A stretch of DNA of 64,000 nucleotides from Taklimakanibacter lacteus. Its GTDB lineage: Bacteria; Pseudomonadota; Alphaproteobacteria; Rhizobiales; Aestuariivirgaceae. Positions 7,646 to 16,404 of the stretch are shown here, in pieces. The first letter of the stretch is position 1, and each line of letters opens with the position of its first letter. The notes under the pieces are model-generated. The model searched no databases. It was given only the letters and a program-made list of their open reading frames with translations, and had not been told where the DNA came from. The stretch covers positions 248,001-312,000 of the forward strand of contig QOZQ01000006.1 of the NCBI GenBank assembly GCA_003576695.1, read 5' to 3'. The translations under genes were made by a program, and so were the position numbers.

Positions 7646-8611
7646 CTATCTATTTTTTTCCCGCAGCGATACCGCGACTGCCGCCAGGATGATGAAGCCA
7701 CGCACGATCATCTGGTCGGAGACCGACAGGCCCATCAGGATCAGACCATTATTGAGCATGCCCATCATCAGCGAGCCGACCAGCGCACCGACGATCGAGC
7801 CCTTGCCGCCATTGAGCAAAGTGCCGCCAACAATGACGGCGGCGATCACCGTCATGAGATCGGTTTCGCCCAGCGTATATTTGGCGGCCTGCAGGCGCCC
7901 GGCATAGAGCAGTCCGGCAAGGCCCGCGATCACGCCGCTCAGCGTCAGCACCGCGAGACGGATGCGCGGCACGCTGATGCCGCACACCGCGGCGGCCCGC
8001 GCATTGTCGCCGGTCGCCAGCACATGCGCGCCGAAGCGCGTCTCGCGGAAGACGATATGGGCGATAGCGATGGCGATCACCGTCCACCAGATGAGCGATG
8101 GGATCCCGAACAGCGAGCCTGAGCCGAATATGCCGGTGAACAGGCTGTCGGTGACCGGGATCGAGCGCAGATCCGTCATCGAGCGCGACACGCCGGCGAA
8201 GAGCCCGAGCGTCGCCAGCGTGACCAGGAAGGACGGTAATTTGACATAGGCGACGAGGAAGCCGTTGATGAGCCCGATGACGAAGCCGGCACCCAGCCCG
8301 GCAATGATCCCGGCCACCATGCCATACTGGCCGATCGTCACCGCCGCAGCGAGCGCCGAGACGGCGACGATCGAGCCGATGGAGAGGTCGATCTCGCCTG
8401 CCGACATGACGAAGACGAGGCCGATCGCCATGATGGTGACCGGCGCCGTCTGCAGCACGATGTTGGAGAGATTCCGCACCGTCAGGAAACCGCTGTCCCT
8501 GAGCACGATGGCGAAGAACAGGAAGATCGCCAGGAAGCCGATATAGACGACATAGCGCTGCAGGTTGATACGGCTGAGCAGGCTCGGTGCGGCTAGATCG
8601 GCGTTCGACAT
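7646..8611 (-). CDS. Sugar-type ABC transporter permease (RbsC/FrcC-like)
   Basis: A 321-residue inner-membrane protein with about eight to ten hydrophobic helices. Typical RbsC-family blocks are present: VMSAGEIDLSIGSIVA near residue 70, the GxxxG-rich loop GLINGFLVAYVKLPSFLVTLAT, and the C-terminal VIVGGTLLNGGKGSIVGAL coupling region. It lies between the binding-protein genes and the YhfX-like gene with gaps of 8 and 5 bases. It forms the channel of the CUT2-type importer encoded by this operon. Confidence 0.92.
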   Translation of the reverse strand: MSNADLAAPSLLSRINLQRYVVYIGFLAIFLFFAIVLRDSGFLTVRNLSNIVLQTAPVTIMAIGLVFVMSAGEIDLSIGSIVAVSALAAAVTIGQYGMVAGIIAGLGAGFVIGLINGFLVAYVKLPSFLVTLATLGLFAGVSRSMTDLRSIPVTDSLFTGIFGSGSLFGIPSLIWWTVIAIAIAHIVFRETRFGAHVLATGDNARAAAVCGISVPRIRLAVLTLSGVIAGLAGLLYAGRLQAAKYTLGETDLMTVIAAVIVGGTLLNGGKGSIVGALVGSLMMGMLNNGLILMGLSVSDQMIVRGFIILAAVAVSLREKNR

Positions 8612-8619
8612 GGCGGTCC

Positions 8620-9681
8620 TTACTTGATCGCGTCGGCGATCGTCGCCGGCACATCCTTGTTGAGCGAGGCCTTCCAGCCTTCCTTCACCGTGTCCTTGGT
8701 GACGGCGATCGAATCGACCACCAGGAACGGACCGGTCTTCTTGCCGGCAAGCGACCCTGCCGCGGCCCGCGCCGCCGTGACACCGATCATGTAAGCTTCA
8801 TCCGCCACCAGCGCCGCGACATTGCCGCCCTTCACCATGTCGAGCGCCGCCGGCTCGTTGAGATCGAGCGTCACGATCCTGGTATGGGTGTTGCCGGCGG
8901 CGCGCAGAGCCGCCAGTACCGAGAGCGCCGGCTCCGCCCAGGTGACATAGATGCCGTCGAGATCGGGATGCTGCGTGACCAGCGCCTGCGCGATCTCTTC
9001 GCTGCGCGCCGTGTCCGCCATGCCCTGCTCGGCCACGATCTTCATGTCCGGATAATCCTGCTCGATCGTCCTCTTGAACGCCTGGTCGCGCTGGTTGGTC
9101 ACGTAGAAGTCGGCGTCATGGAAGATGTAGCCGAGCTTGCCCTTCTTGCCCAACGCATCCGCCATCGCGATCCCCGCCCGATTGCCCATCTGGAACAGAT
9201 CGTCGGAGACGATGGTCACATAGTCCTTGTCATGCGCATAGCCGGCGGGCGAATTGTCGATGAAGGCGAGCTTGACGCCGGCCGCGCGCGCCGGGTCATA
9301 GACGGAAGCTGCGGTCGCGGGGTCGACCGGCAGCGACAGGATGATCGACGGCTTCTTGGCGAGCACGGTCTCGACATCGGCCTTCTGGCGCGCCGCATCG
9401 AAACCGGCATCGGTTTGCGCGACGACCGTGATGCCGAGGCGCTTGAACTCGTCCTGCGCCCCGCTGTTCACCGCATTGGTGTATTCGCTCATCTCGTGCC
9501 AGACCAGAGCGGCGGTATAGTTGCCCGCCTTGATACTGGCTTCCTCATCCGCTGTGAGCGTGAGGCTCCTGGCAGGCTCGGGCTTCTCGCCATTGGGTCC
9601 CTTGGTGACACCGTCGGCCGCATTGGCGCCGGTGACGAGCATCATCACCAGCGCCATCGGGATGAAAATGACGTTGCGCAT
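8620..9681 (-). CDS. Periplasmic substrate-binding protein, copy 2
   Basis: A 353-residue type I periplasmic binding protein of the ribose/fructose class. A signal peptide ends near ANA-A (about residue 22). ATG 9681 was chosen because it places the signal peptide at the N-terminus. The two-lobe pattern is clear, with TDAGFDAARQKADVE, YIFHDADFYVTNQRDQ and YVTWAEPA. It is a tandem paralogue of the protein at 9698-10759, sharing long identical blocks, and starts 16 bases after it. Both feed the same permease by position. Ligand unknown; binding-pocket residues differ in places between the two copies. Confidence 0.9.
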   Translation of the reverse strand: MRNVIFIPMALVMMLVTGANAADGVTKGPNGEKPEPARSLTLTADEEASIKAGNYTAALVWHEMSEYTNAVNSGAQDEFKRLGITVVAQTDAGFDAARQKADVETVLAKKPSIILSLPVDPATAASVYDPARAAGVKLAFIDNSPAGYAHDKDYVTIVSDDLFQMGNRAGIAMADALGKKGKLGYIFHDADFYVTNQRDQAFKRTIEQDYPDMKIVAEQGMADTARSEEIAQALVTQHPDLDGIYVTWAEPALSVLAALRAAGNTHTRIVTLDLNEPAALDMVKGGNVAALVADEAYMIGVTAARAAAGSLAGKKTGPFLVVDSIAVTKDTVKEGWKASLNKDVPATIADAIK

Positions 9682-9697
9682 GGGTCTTCTCCCTCGT

Positions 9698-10759
9698 TCA
9701 CTTGGCCGCATCGAGGACGGATTGCGGCGCATCGCGGTTGAGCGAGTCCTTCCAGCCTTGCGCGACATTGTCCTTGGTGACGGTCAGTGCCGGCGCCACC
9801 ACGAAGGGCGGCGCGTCCTGGCCGAGCAGGCCTTTCAGTCCCGCCGCCGCCATGGCGCGGCCGAGCTCATAGGCCTTGTCGGCGACGAGCGCCTTCACAT
9901 TGCCGCCCTTCACCATGTCGAGCGCCACGGGCTCGGCGAGATCGAGCGTCACGATCTTCGTATGCTTGTTGCCGGCGGCGCGCAGCGCCGAAAGCACGCC
10001 ATCGGCGGGCTCGGCCCAGGTCACATAGATGCCGTCGAGATCGGGATTCTGCGTCAGCATCGCATTGGCGAGCTCTTCGGCGCGCGCCGGATCGGCGATG
10101 CCCTGCTCGGCGACGATCTTCATATCCGGATAATCCTTCTCGATCGTCGTCTTGAAGGCCTGGTCGCGCTGGTTGGTGACGTAATAGCTCGCGTCATGGA
10201 AGATATAGCCGAGCTTGCCTTTTCCACCGAGGCTCTTGGCCAACGCGTCGGCTGCCTGCTTGCCCATCTGGAACAGGTCATCGGTGACGATCGCCACATA
10301 GTCGCTGCCATGCTTGTAGTCCTTGGGCAGGTTGGACAGCAGCACGAGCTTCACGCCATCCGCGACCGCCTGGCGGAAGGCTTCCGCCGAGGTGACCGGA
10401 TCGAGCGGCAGCGCCAGGATGACATTGGGCTTCGCCGCCAGCGCCGTCTCGATATCGGCGCGCTGGCGTGCCGCATCGAAGCCGGCATCGGTCGTCACCG
10501 CGATGGTGACGCCCGCACGCTTGAACTCGTCGGTGGCGCCGGCCGTCACCGCATTGGTGAAGTCGGACGAGGTGTGCCACAGGAGTGCCGCCTTATAGCC
10601 CTTGTCCTTGAGAGCGGCGATATCGGTATCGCTCAAGGTGACATCGCTGCTCGGCGTGGCGGCCTCGCCGCTCGGCCCCTTGGTCTGGCTTGCGGCGATG
10701 CCCGCCATGAGCATCACGCTGCCGGCGACGGTGACGGCAAGAAATGTTCTTCTCAACAT
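9698..10759 (-). CDS. Periplasmic substrate-binding protein, copy 1
   Basis: A 353-residue type I periplasmic binding protein with a signal peptide ending near IAAS-Q (about residue 24). ATG 10759 is supported by the upstream AGGGAGAAGC. It shares order and long blocks with the next gene (for example YIFHDA, YVTNQRDQAFK, DYPDMKIVAEQG, NPDLDGIYVTWAEP), so the pair arose by tandem duplication. It lies 31 bases downstream of the M20 gene. Having two binding proteins for one permease suggests a wider ligand range. Ligand unknown. Confidence 0.9.
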   Translation of the reverse strand: MLRRTFLAVTVAGSVMLMAGIAASQTKGPSGEAATPSSDVTLSDTDIAALKDKGYKAALLWHTSSDFTNAVTAGATDEFKRAGVTIAVTTDAGFDAARQRADIETALAAKPNVILALPLDPVTSAEAFRQAVADGVKLVLLSNLPKDYKHGSDYVAIVTDDLFQMGKQAADALAKSLGGKGKLGYIFHDASYYVTNQRDQAFKTTIEKDYPDMKIVAEQGIADPARAEELANAMLTQNPDLDGIYVTWAEPADGVLSALRAAGNKHTKIVTLDLAEPVALDMVKGGNVKALVADKAYELGRAMAAAGLKGLLGQDAPPFVVAPALTVTKDNVAQGWKDSLNRDAPQSVLDAAK

Positions 10760-10790
10760 GGTGCTTCTCCCTTTGTTGTTTAGCTCACGG

Positions 10791-12050
10791 TTATTCCTCG
10801 ATCCCGCAATAGCGCGCCATGAAACTGGCGAAGCCCACGATGCCGGCGAGATATTCGGCGATCTCCACATGCTCCTCGAATGTATGGCAGTTGCGTATGT
10901 CGCCCGGCGCGCAATAGACCGCCGGCACCTGCAAGCGATTGACGAAGAAGGATTGCTCCGACCAGAAGGGCGCGCCCTCGATCGCACCGCGGCCCGCCAT
11001 CGCTTCCCCGATCGATTGCGCGAGCATGGCGACTTCGGGCGCTTGCGCATCGATCTCGCAAGCCGTACCGCCGAGGCGATGATCGCGGCCGGCCGGATAG
11101 GCGAAGTCGATGCGGATATCGGGATCGCTGACCGCGCCCCGCACTGCCGCCTCGATCTCAGCAGCCGCCTGATCGAGACTTTCGCCCGGCAGGAGCTTGC
11201 GGATCAGCGACAGCTCGCATTTTTCCGGCACCGCGATATAGCCGCCGCCGGTGAGGCTGGTGATGAGCAGGAAGCCGCGGCCAATGAGTTTGTGCTCGGC
11301 GCGCTTGGCGACCTCGTCCGAATGCCTCCACAGAGCGCTCATCGCCGCATGGGCAGCACGCAGCGCATCCTTGCCGAGTTCCGGCACGCCGAAATAGGCC
11401 GACTTGCCGGTGAAGGTGACATTGGCGATGAAGAACCCGATCTGCGCCGGATAGACGGCAAGGCGCGTCGGCTCGACATAGATGGTGAAATCGGGCCGGG
11501 CGACTGCGCCGCTCTCGATGCGCGCGACATAGTCCTTGATGCCGGCGGAAACGCCGCTGCCCGGCTGGCCGCTCTCTTCATCGCCGACAAAGGCGAAGGC
11601 GACATCGCCCGATAGCTTGATCCGTGCCTTGTCGAGCAGAGCCAGAGCCGCGAGCGCGGCCGAGATGCCGGCCTTGAGATCACCCGCGCCGCGCCCCCAG
11701 ATGGCGCCGTCGACGACCGCCGCGCCAAAAGGATTCTCGCGCTCAGCTCCGGCCCAGTGCTCGCGCCAACCTTCGACATGCACCGTGTCGGTATGGCCGA
11801 TGAAGAGCAGCCGCTTGCCTTTGCCATTTCCCTTGCGCTCGCCCCAGATATTCGGCCGGCCAGGAAGGAAATCGGCGCTGTCGAGCGTACCGAGCCTCAA
11901 AGCCTTCAGGCGCTCCTTCAGATAGGCGACGAAATTCGCCTCTTGCCCGGTGATGCTTTCACACCCGATGGCGCCGCGCAGAAGGGCGATCGCGGCGTCC
12001 CGGTCGAGCGCCGCCTCGAGCTTTCGCGTGAGGTCATTGACCCGCTTCAT
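10791..12050 (-). CDS. M20 family metallopeptidase / deacylase
   Basis: A 419-residue zinc hydrolase of the M20 (ArgE/DapE/CPG2) family. Metal and catalytic residues are intact: H86 and D88 in GHTDTVH, D124 in GRGAGDLKAG, E158-E159 in GDEESG, the glutamate of YVEPTRL and the C-terminal histidine of NCHTFEEH. The dimerisation domain lies in the middle. ATG overlaps the end of the ROK gene by 4 bases. With a transporter and a PLP enzyme downstream, it probably deacylates or cleaves the imported compound in the cytosol; no signal peptide is seen. The exact substrate cannot be told. Confidence 0.88.
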   Translation of the reverse strand: MKRVNDLTRKLEAALDRDAAIALLRGAIGCESITGQEANFVAYLKERLKALRLGTLDSADFLPGRPNIWGERKGNGKGKRLLFIGHTDTVHVEGWREHWAGAERENPFGAAVVDGAIWGRGAGDLKAGISAALAALALLDKARIKLSGDVAFAFVGDEESGQPGSGVSAGIKDYVARIESGAVARPDFTIYVEPTRLAVYPAQIGFFIANVTFTGKSAYFGVPELGKDALRAAHAAMSALWRHSDEVAKRAEHKLIGRGFLLITSLTGGGYIAVPEKCELSLIRKLLPGESLDQAAAEIEAAVRGAVSDPDIRIDFAYPAGRDHRLGGTACEIDAQAPEVAMLAQSIGEAMAGRGAIEGAPFWSEQSFFVNRLQVPAVYCAPGDIRNCHTFEEHVEIAEYLAGIVGFASFMARYCGIEE

Positions 12051-13249
12051 TCAGCCGCCTCCCTGAGGGCGCCGAGCGTCACTGGCGGCAGCGAGATGCG
12101 GCTGTCGGGGGCATCGACGCCGAACAGCGTGTTGTGCAGATGACTCAAGCCCACCGCCGCGGCTCCAACGACGGTGGCGCGCCTGCCGAGCCCACCTGCC
12201 TCGACGGTCACCGGATAGGGAAAGCACAGCGGCAGTAATTTTTGGACGCGCGCGAGTATCTCCGGTTGGAGCCCGATCGAGCCGCCGAGGATGACTTTGC
12301 CCGGATTGGCGATGGCGCAGATGGCGCCGATGCCGCGCGCCACATAGCGGGCCGTCTCCTCTATGACGGCGAGCGCATGGCTGTCGCCGGCGCGGGCGCG
12401 GGCAAAGATGTCGGGCACGCTCGCCTTCTCGTCGCTCAGTGCCTGATAGCGCCGCACGATTCCGTTCGCCGCCACGGCACTTTCATAGGCGCCCATGCGC
12501 AGGGATTCAGGCGCGAAGGGATCATCGCCGAAGGGCAGGAAACCCATTTCGCCCGCCGCATTGGCCGCACCCTTCACCAGCTGTCCGCCTACCATGAGGC
12601 CTGAGCCGATGCCGGTGCCGAGCGCCACATAAGCGAGATTGGCGATGCCCTGGCCGCGTCCGAGCCAGCTTTCGCCGAGCACCGCCAGATTGACGTCGTT
12701 CTCCAGCATGACATCGCAGCCGAAGCCGCGGCCAAAAGACAGGCGCACATCCATCTTGTCGAAGCCGCCGATATTGGGGGCGAGCATCACCCGCCCGGTC
12801 TTGCTGTCGGGCACACCCGGCACGCCGATCACCGCCAGCTTGATCTTCTTGCGCGAAAGCTGCTTGCGCGCCGCCGTCGCGACAGCGAAATCGACGATGT
12901 GGTCGATCAGCTTCTGGCCGACACGACCGCCGGTCGGCACCGCATCGCTCACCAGGATATGGCCGGCAAGATCTGCGATCGCGACCCTGACCTGTGTGCC
13001 GCCGAGATCTATGGCCGCGATATGGGCGGCATCGACGACGAGCTCGTAGGTCACGGCGCTACGCCCGATATGGCCGCTGGTACGGCCGGTTTCGCGCACC
13101 CAGCCATCCTGCTCGAGCAGCCGCATGATCTCGGAAATGGTCTGTTTCGACAGGCCTGTCTGCTTGGCGATGGCGGCGCGCGAGATCGCCCCGTTCTGGA
13201 CGATCGCCTCTATCACCGAGCGCTGGGAGAATTTGCGGGAAATACGCAA
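12047..13249 (-). CDS. ROK family transcriptional regulator
   Basis: A 400-residue ROK repressor. An N-terminal winged helix-turn-helix (about 8-60; SRAAIAKQTGLSKQTISEIM) precedes the sugar-kinase-like ROK domain with DLGGTQVRVAI, LENDVNLAVLGE and GTGIGSGLMVGG. It is the first gene of the operon and an inverted repeat lies in front of it at 13265-13289, suggesting self-regulation and control of the transporter genes. The usual CxCGxxGC zinc motif of many ROK proteins is not obvious, which may affect ligand sensing. ROK regulators commonly sense sugars, hinting at a sugar or sugar-like inducer. Confidence 0.9.
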   Translation of the reverse strand: MRISRKFSQRSVIEAIVQNGAISRAAIAKQTGLSKQTISEIMRLLEQDGWVRETGRTSGHIGRSAVTYELVVDAAHIAAIDLGGTQVRVAIADLAGHILVSDAVPTGGRVGQKLIDHIVDFAVATAARKQLSRKKIKLAVIGVPGVPDSKTGRVMLAPNIGGFDKMDVRLSFGRGFGCDVMLENDVNLAVLGESWLGRGQGIANLAYVALGTGIGSGLMVGGQLVKGAANAAGEMGFLPFGDDPFAPESLRMGAYESAVAANGIVRRYQALSDEKASVPDIFARARAGDSHALAVIEETARYVARGIGAICAIANPGKVILGGSIGLQPEILARVQKLLPLCFPYPVTVEAGGLGRRATVVGAAAVGLSHLHNTLFGVDAPDSRISLPPVTLGALREAAE

Positions 13250-13264
13250 AGTCGGCCTGCCAAG

Positions 13265-13289
13265 TTAGTTCGTTCTATCACCGAACTTA
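13265..13289. promoter_or_regulatory. Inverted repeat, candidate ROK operator
   Basis: TTAGTTCG (13265-13272) and CGAACTTA (13282-13289) form an 8-base inverted repeat with one mismatch around a 9-base spacer. It lies 16 bases upstream of the ROK gene start, where an autoregulatory operator would be expected. Binding is inferred. Confidence 0.55.
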
Positions 13290-13321
13290 TTAAGATGGAC
13301 CAAGCCTGTCAAATCCTTTTC

Positions 13322-13501
13322 TCACCGCCGCCGGAACAGCATGTCCTTCGCCGCGATCACGGCCCCCAGGGTGATGAGGAGGCAGGCGACGATCACCGAC
13401 CAATGGAACGGCGCAAAGCCGGCGCTGATCAGGATCAAGGTGGAAAGCAGCGGCGAGGCATAGGAAGAAGCGCCCAGCGCCATGATGTCTCCGCGCACGG
13501 G
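13322..13501 (-). pseudogene. C-terminal remnant of an EamA/DMT family transporter
   Basis: About 60 codons whose translation (RGDIMALGASSYASPLL, then ISAGFAPFHWSVIVACLLI, ending in KDMLFRRR) matches the last two helices of an EamA drug/metabolite transporter. An ATG at 13483 would give 53 residues, but EamA proteins have about 290 residues and ten helices, and homology seems to start a few codons before this ATG. The rest of the gene is absent: upstream sequence is the 3' end of phbB in another frame. It appears to be a relic left by a deletion. Expression is uncertain. Confidence 0.6.
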
Positions 13502-13527
13502 AGAAGGGGAAAATTGGAGGCAGAGAG

Positions 13528-14253
13528 CTAGATCATATACTGCCCGCCATTGACGGTCAGCACCGAGCCGGTGATGAAGCCCGCCTGGTCGGAGGTGAGG
13601 AAGACGACGCAGCGCGCCACTTCCTCGGGCTGGCCGAGGCGCCCGACCGGAATCTGCGGGATCACCGACTTCTCCAGCACCTCTTTCGGCACCGCCATCA
13701 CCATCTCGGTCGCGATATAGCCCGGGCACACGGCATTGACGGTGATGCCCTTCCGGGCATTCTCCTGGGCGAGCGACTTGGTGAAGCCGATGTCGCCGGC
13801 CTTGGAGGCGGAATAGTTCACCTGCCCCATCTGGCCCTTCTGCCCGTTGATCGAGGAGATGTTGACGATGCGCCCGAAACCGCGCTCGCGCATGCCTTCG
13901 ATCACCGGCCGGCACATGTTGAACAGCGAGTTGAGATTGGTGTTGATGACCTGGTACCACTGGTCGGCCGTCATCTTGTGGAACATGCCGTCCTTGGTGA
14001 TGCCGGCATTGTTGATGAGGATGTCGACCGGCCCAAGCTCGGCCTCGATGGCCTTGAGATTCGAGGCGCAGGCTTCGTAATTGCCCACATCCCACTTCCG
14101 GACCGCGATGCCGGTATCGGCCTTGAACTTGTTCGCCGCCTCGTCATTGCCGGCATAGCTCGCCACCACCTTGTGGCCCTCATCTCTGAGCGCCTTCGCG
14201 ATGGCGGCGCCGATGCCGCGTGTTCCGCCGGTTACGACCGCAACTCGACCCAT
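13528..14253 (-). CDS. phbB: Acetoacetyl-CoA reductase
   Basis: NADPH-dependent reductase making (R)-3-hydroxybutyryl-CoA for polyhydroxybutyrate. The 241-residue SDR has TGGTRGIG at 8-15, NNAGITKD, the serine of NISSINGQKGQ with YSASKAG, and the C-terminal FITGSVLTVNGGQYM typical of PhbB. ATG 14253 is preceded by GGGAGGAACC, a strong ribosome-binding site. It lies 46 bases downstream of phbA in the usual phbAB order. The synthase gene phaC is not in the window. Confidence 0.93.
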   Translation of the reverse strand: MGRVAVVTGGTRGIGAAIAKALRDEGHKVVASYAGNDEAANKFKADTGIAVRKWDVGNYEACASNLKAIEAELGPVDILINNAGITKDGMFHKMTADQWYQVINTNLNSLFNMCRPVIEGMRERGFGRIVNISSINGQKGQMGQVNYSASKAGDIGFTKSLAQENARKGITVNAVCPGYIATEMVMAVPKEVLEKSVIPQIPVGRLGQPEEVARCVVFLTSDQAGFITGSVLTVNGGQYMI

Positions 14254-14299
14254 GGTTCCTCCCCGTTCTTCACTTGATTCACCTCGCGCGCCCGCGGAT

Positions 14300-15487
14300 C
14301 TATGCCCGCTCGACGCACATCGCGATGCCCATGCCGCCGCCGATGCACAAGGTGGCGAGGCCCTTCTTCGCCTTGCGCTTGCCCATCTCATGCAGGAGCG
14401 TCACCAGGACGCGCGCCCCCGACGCGCCGATCGGATGGCCGATGGCGATGGCGCCGCCATTCACATTCACGATATCGCTCGACCAGCCCATGTCCTTGTT
14501 GACGGCGCAGGCCTGCGCGGCGAAGGCCTCATTGGCCTCGACGAGGTCGAGATCCTCGACCTTCCAGCCCGCCTTCTTGAGCGCCGCCCGCGATGCCGGG
14601 ATCGGGCCCGATCCCATGATCGCCGGATCGACGCCGGCATGCGCCCAGGAGACGATGCGCGCCAGAGGCTCGAGCCCGCGCTTCTCGGCATCCTTGGCGC
14701 TCATCAGGATGACGGCGGCGGCGCCGTCATTGATGCCGGACGCATTGCCGGGCGTCACGGTGCCGTCCTTCTGGAACACCGCCTTGAGCTTGGTGAGCTG
14801 ATCTACGGTGGCGCCATGGCGGATATATTCGTCCTGGTCGACGACGATGTCGCCCTTGCGCGAGGCGACCGTCACGGGCGCGATCTCGTCCTTGAACTTG
14901 CCGGCCTTCTGGGCCGCTTCCGCCTTGTTCTGCGAGGCCACCGCGAAACTGTCCTGCGTGTCGCGGGTGATCTGCCACTGGCGCGCGACATTCTCGGCCG
15001 TGTTGCCCATGTGATAGCCATTGAAGGCGTCCCACAGGCCGTCCCTGATCATCGTGTCGATCATCTGGAAGTCGCCCATCTTCACGCCATTGCGCAGATG
15101 CTGGCAATGCGGCGCGAGCGACATCGATTCCTGGCCGCCGGCCGCCACCACCTTGGCATCGCCATTGGCGATCTGCTGCAGGCCCAGCGCCACCGCCCTG
15201 AGGCCCGAGCCGCACAGCTGGTTGACGCTCCAGGCCGGGCTTTCGACCGGGATGCCGGCGCCGATCGAGGCCTGGCGGGCCGGGTTCTGCCCCTGCCCTG
15301 CCGTCAGGATCTGGCCCAGAATGACCTCGTCGACCTCCTTCGGATCGACCTTGGCGCGCGCCATGGCGGCCTTGAGGGCGACCGCTCCCAAGGCATGGGC
15401 GGTGACGCCGGAAAGCGCCCCGTTGAAGGAGCCGACAGGGGTCCGCGCGGCCGAGACGATGACGACGGAATTCTCAGAATTTGCCAT
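14300..15487 (-). CDS. phbA: Acetyl-CoA acetyltransferase (beta-ketothiolase)
   Basis: Condenses two acetyl-CoA to acetoacetyl-CoA, the first step of polyhydroxybutyrate synthesis. The 395 residues carry the acyl-enzyme cysteine C92 in [11 protein letters not shown], the thiolase signature [17 protein letters not shown] and the C-terminal catalytic cysteine in [14 protein letters not shown] 15487 puts the N-terminus at the expected place; an in-frame codon at 15592 would add an unlikely leader. It is divergent from phaR, with a shared upstream region holding palindromic TTGCAATTG and TGCAC motifs. Confidence 0.95.
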   Translation of the reverse strand: MANSENSVVIVSAARTPVGSFNGALSGVTAHALGAVALKAAMARAKVDPKEVDEVILGQILTAGQGQNPARQASIGAGIPVESPAWSVNQLCGSGLRAVALGLQQIANGDAKVVAAGGQESMSLAPHCQHLRNGVKMGDFQMIDTMIRDGLWDAFNGYHMGNTAENVARQWQITRDTQDSFAVASQNKAEAAQKAGKFKDEIAPVTVASRKGDIVVDQDEYIRHGATVDQLTKLKAVFQKDGTVTPGNASGINDGAAAVILMSAKDAEKRGLEPLARIVSWAHAGVDPAIMGSGPIPASRAALKKAGWKVEDLDLVEANEAFAAQACAVNKDMGWSSDIVNVNGGAIAIGHPIGASGARVLVTLLHEMGKRKAKKGLATLCIGGGMGIAMCVERA

Positions 15488-15543
15488 GAAAGGAAGTCTC
15501 CGGTTCGTGAGTTGTGGGCCATTAAGCCCGACTATCCCGGGCG

Positions 15544-15599
15544 TTGCAATTGGCGGTTTGATTAAACCTGGTGTTTCTTTTTGCACTTGCAATTGTGCA
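15544..15599. promoter_or_regulatory. Candidate PhaR operator region between phbA and phaR
   Basis: TTGCAATTG occurs at 15544-15552 and again at 15587-15595. The second copy lies inside an inverted repeat with arms TGCAC (15582-15586) and GTGCA (15595-15599). PhaR-type regulators are known to bind TGC/GCA-rich sites, and this is the intergenic region of its likely targets. Binding is inferred. Confidence 0.5.
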
Positions 15600-15670
15600 C
15601 CGCACGGCGCACCTTTTGATCAAGACAGAGATTGCCGGCAGGCAACACGGAAGAAGCAAGGGAGACTGAG

Positions 15671-16291
15671 TTGACCGGCGAAGCAGCATCAGCCACCACC
15701 GCCAATGCGGTCGTCATCAAGAAGTATGCGAACCGGCGTCTCTACAATACCGCCACCAGCACCTATGTGACCCTCGACGACCTCGCCGACATGGTGAAGA
15801 AGGGCACGGATTTCGTCGTCTATGACGCCAAGTCCGGCGAGGACATCACCCGCCCGGTCCTGACCCAGATCATCTTCGAGGAAGAGGGCAAGGGCCAGAA
15901 TCTGCTCCCGATAAAATTCCTGCGCCAGCTCATCCGCTTCTATGGCGACAGCATGCAGGCTTTCGTGCCGGGCTATCTCGAAATGTCGCTGGAATCGCTC
16001 ACCAAGGAGCAGGACAAATTGCGCCAGCAGCTGGCCGAGATCTGGGGCGCCGATCCGTTCAAGGCGATGCAGGAGCAGACCGAGCGCAACATGGCGATGT
16101 TCCATGACGCCATGCGCATGTTCAACCCCTTCACCGCCGCCATGGCCGGCCAGCAGCAGCCGAAACCCCAGGAGCCGGCCAAGCCGCGCGAATCCGCCGC
16201 CTCCTCGGGCGGCAAGGACGATCTTCAGGCGCTCAAGGACCAGCTCTCCGCGATGCAGCGCAAGATCGACGCCATCGCCGGCGGGAAGTGA
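15671..16291 (+). CDS. phaR: Polyhydroxyalkanoate synthesis regulator PhaR
   Basis: DNA- and PHB-binding repressor of phasin and PHB genes. The 206 residues begin with the conserved PHB accumulation regulatory domain: VVIKKYANRRLYNTATSTYV, LDDLADMVKKG, DAKSGEDITRPVLTQII, then the second domain FLRQLIRFYG...VPGYLEMSL. The C-terminus is Gln/Pro-rich with a short coiled-coil end. TTG 15671 was chosen as start because AGGGAG at 15659-15664 sits 6 bases upstream; an ATG at 15632 lacks such a site. It is divergent from phbA and convergent with the EAL gene. Confidence 0.93.
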   Translation: MTGEAASATTANAVVIKKYANRRLYNTATSTYVTLDDLADMVKKGTDFVVYDAKSGEDITRPVLTQIIFEEEGKGQNLLPIKFLRQLIRFYGDSMQAFVPGYLEMSLESLTKEQDKLRQQLAEIWGADPFKAMQEQTERNMAMFHDAMRMFNPFTAAMAGQQQPKPQEPAKPRESAASSGGKDDLQALKDQLSAMQRKIDAIAGGK

Positions 16292-16295
16292 TTAT

Positions 16296-16397
16296 CGTCA
16301 TCCCGGCGAAAGCCGGGACCCCCTGAATAAGTGAAACCTGGGCAGCGCTGATCACGTCTCGGCATTTTAATGGGTCCCGGCTTTCGCCGGGATGACG
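16296..16397. repeat. Perfect 26-base inverted repeat pair, each arm a hairpin (family C)
   Basis: Arms at 16296-16321 and 16372-16397 are exact reverse complements. Each arm also folds by itself (CCCGGC-gaaa-GCCGGG). The pair fills the gap between convergent phaR and the EAL gene and may terminate both. This sequence type is widespread in alphaproteobacterial genomes. Confidence 0.85.
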
Positions 16398-16404
16398 GTA
16401 TCGA

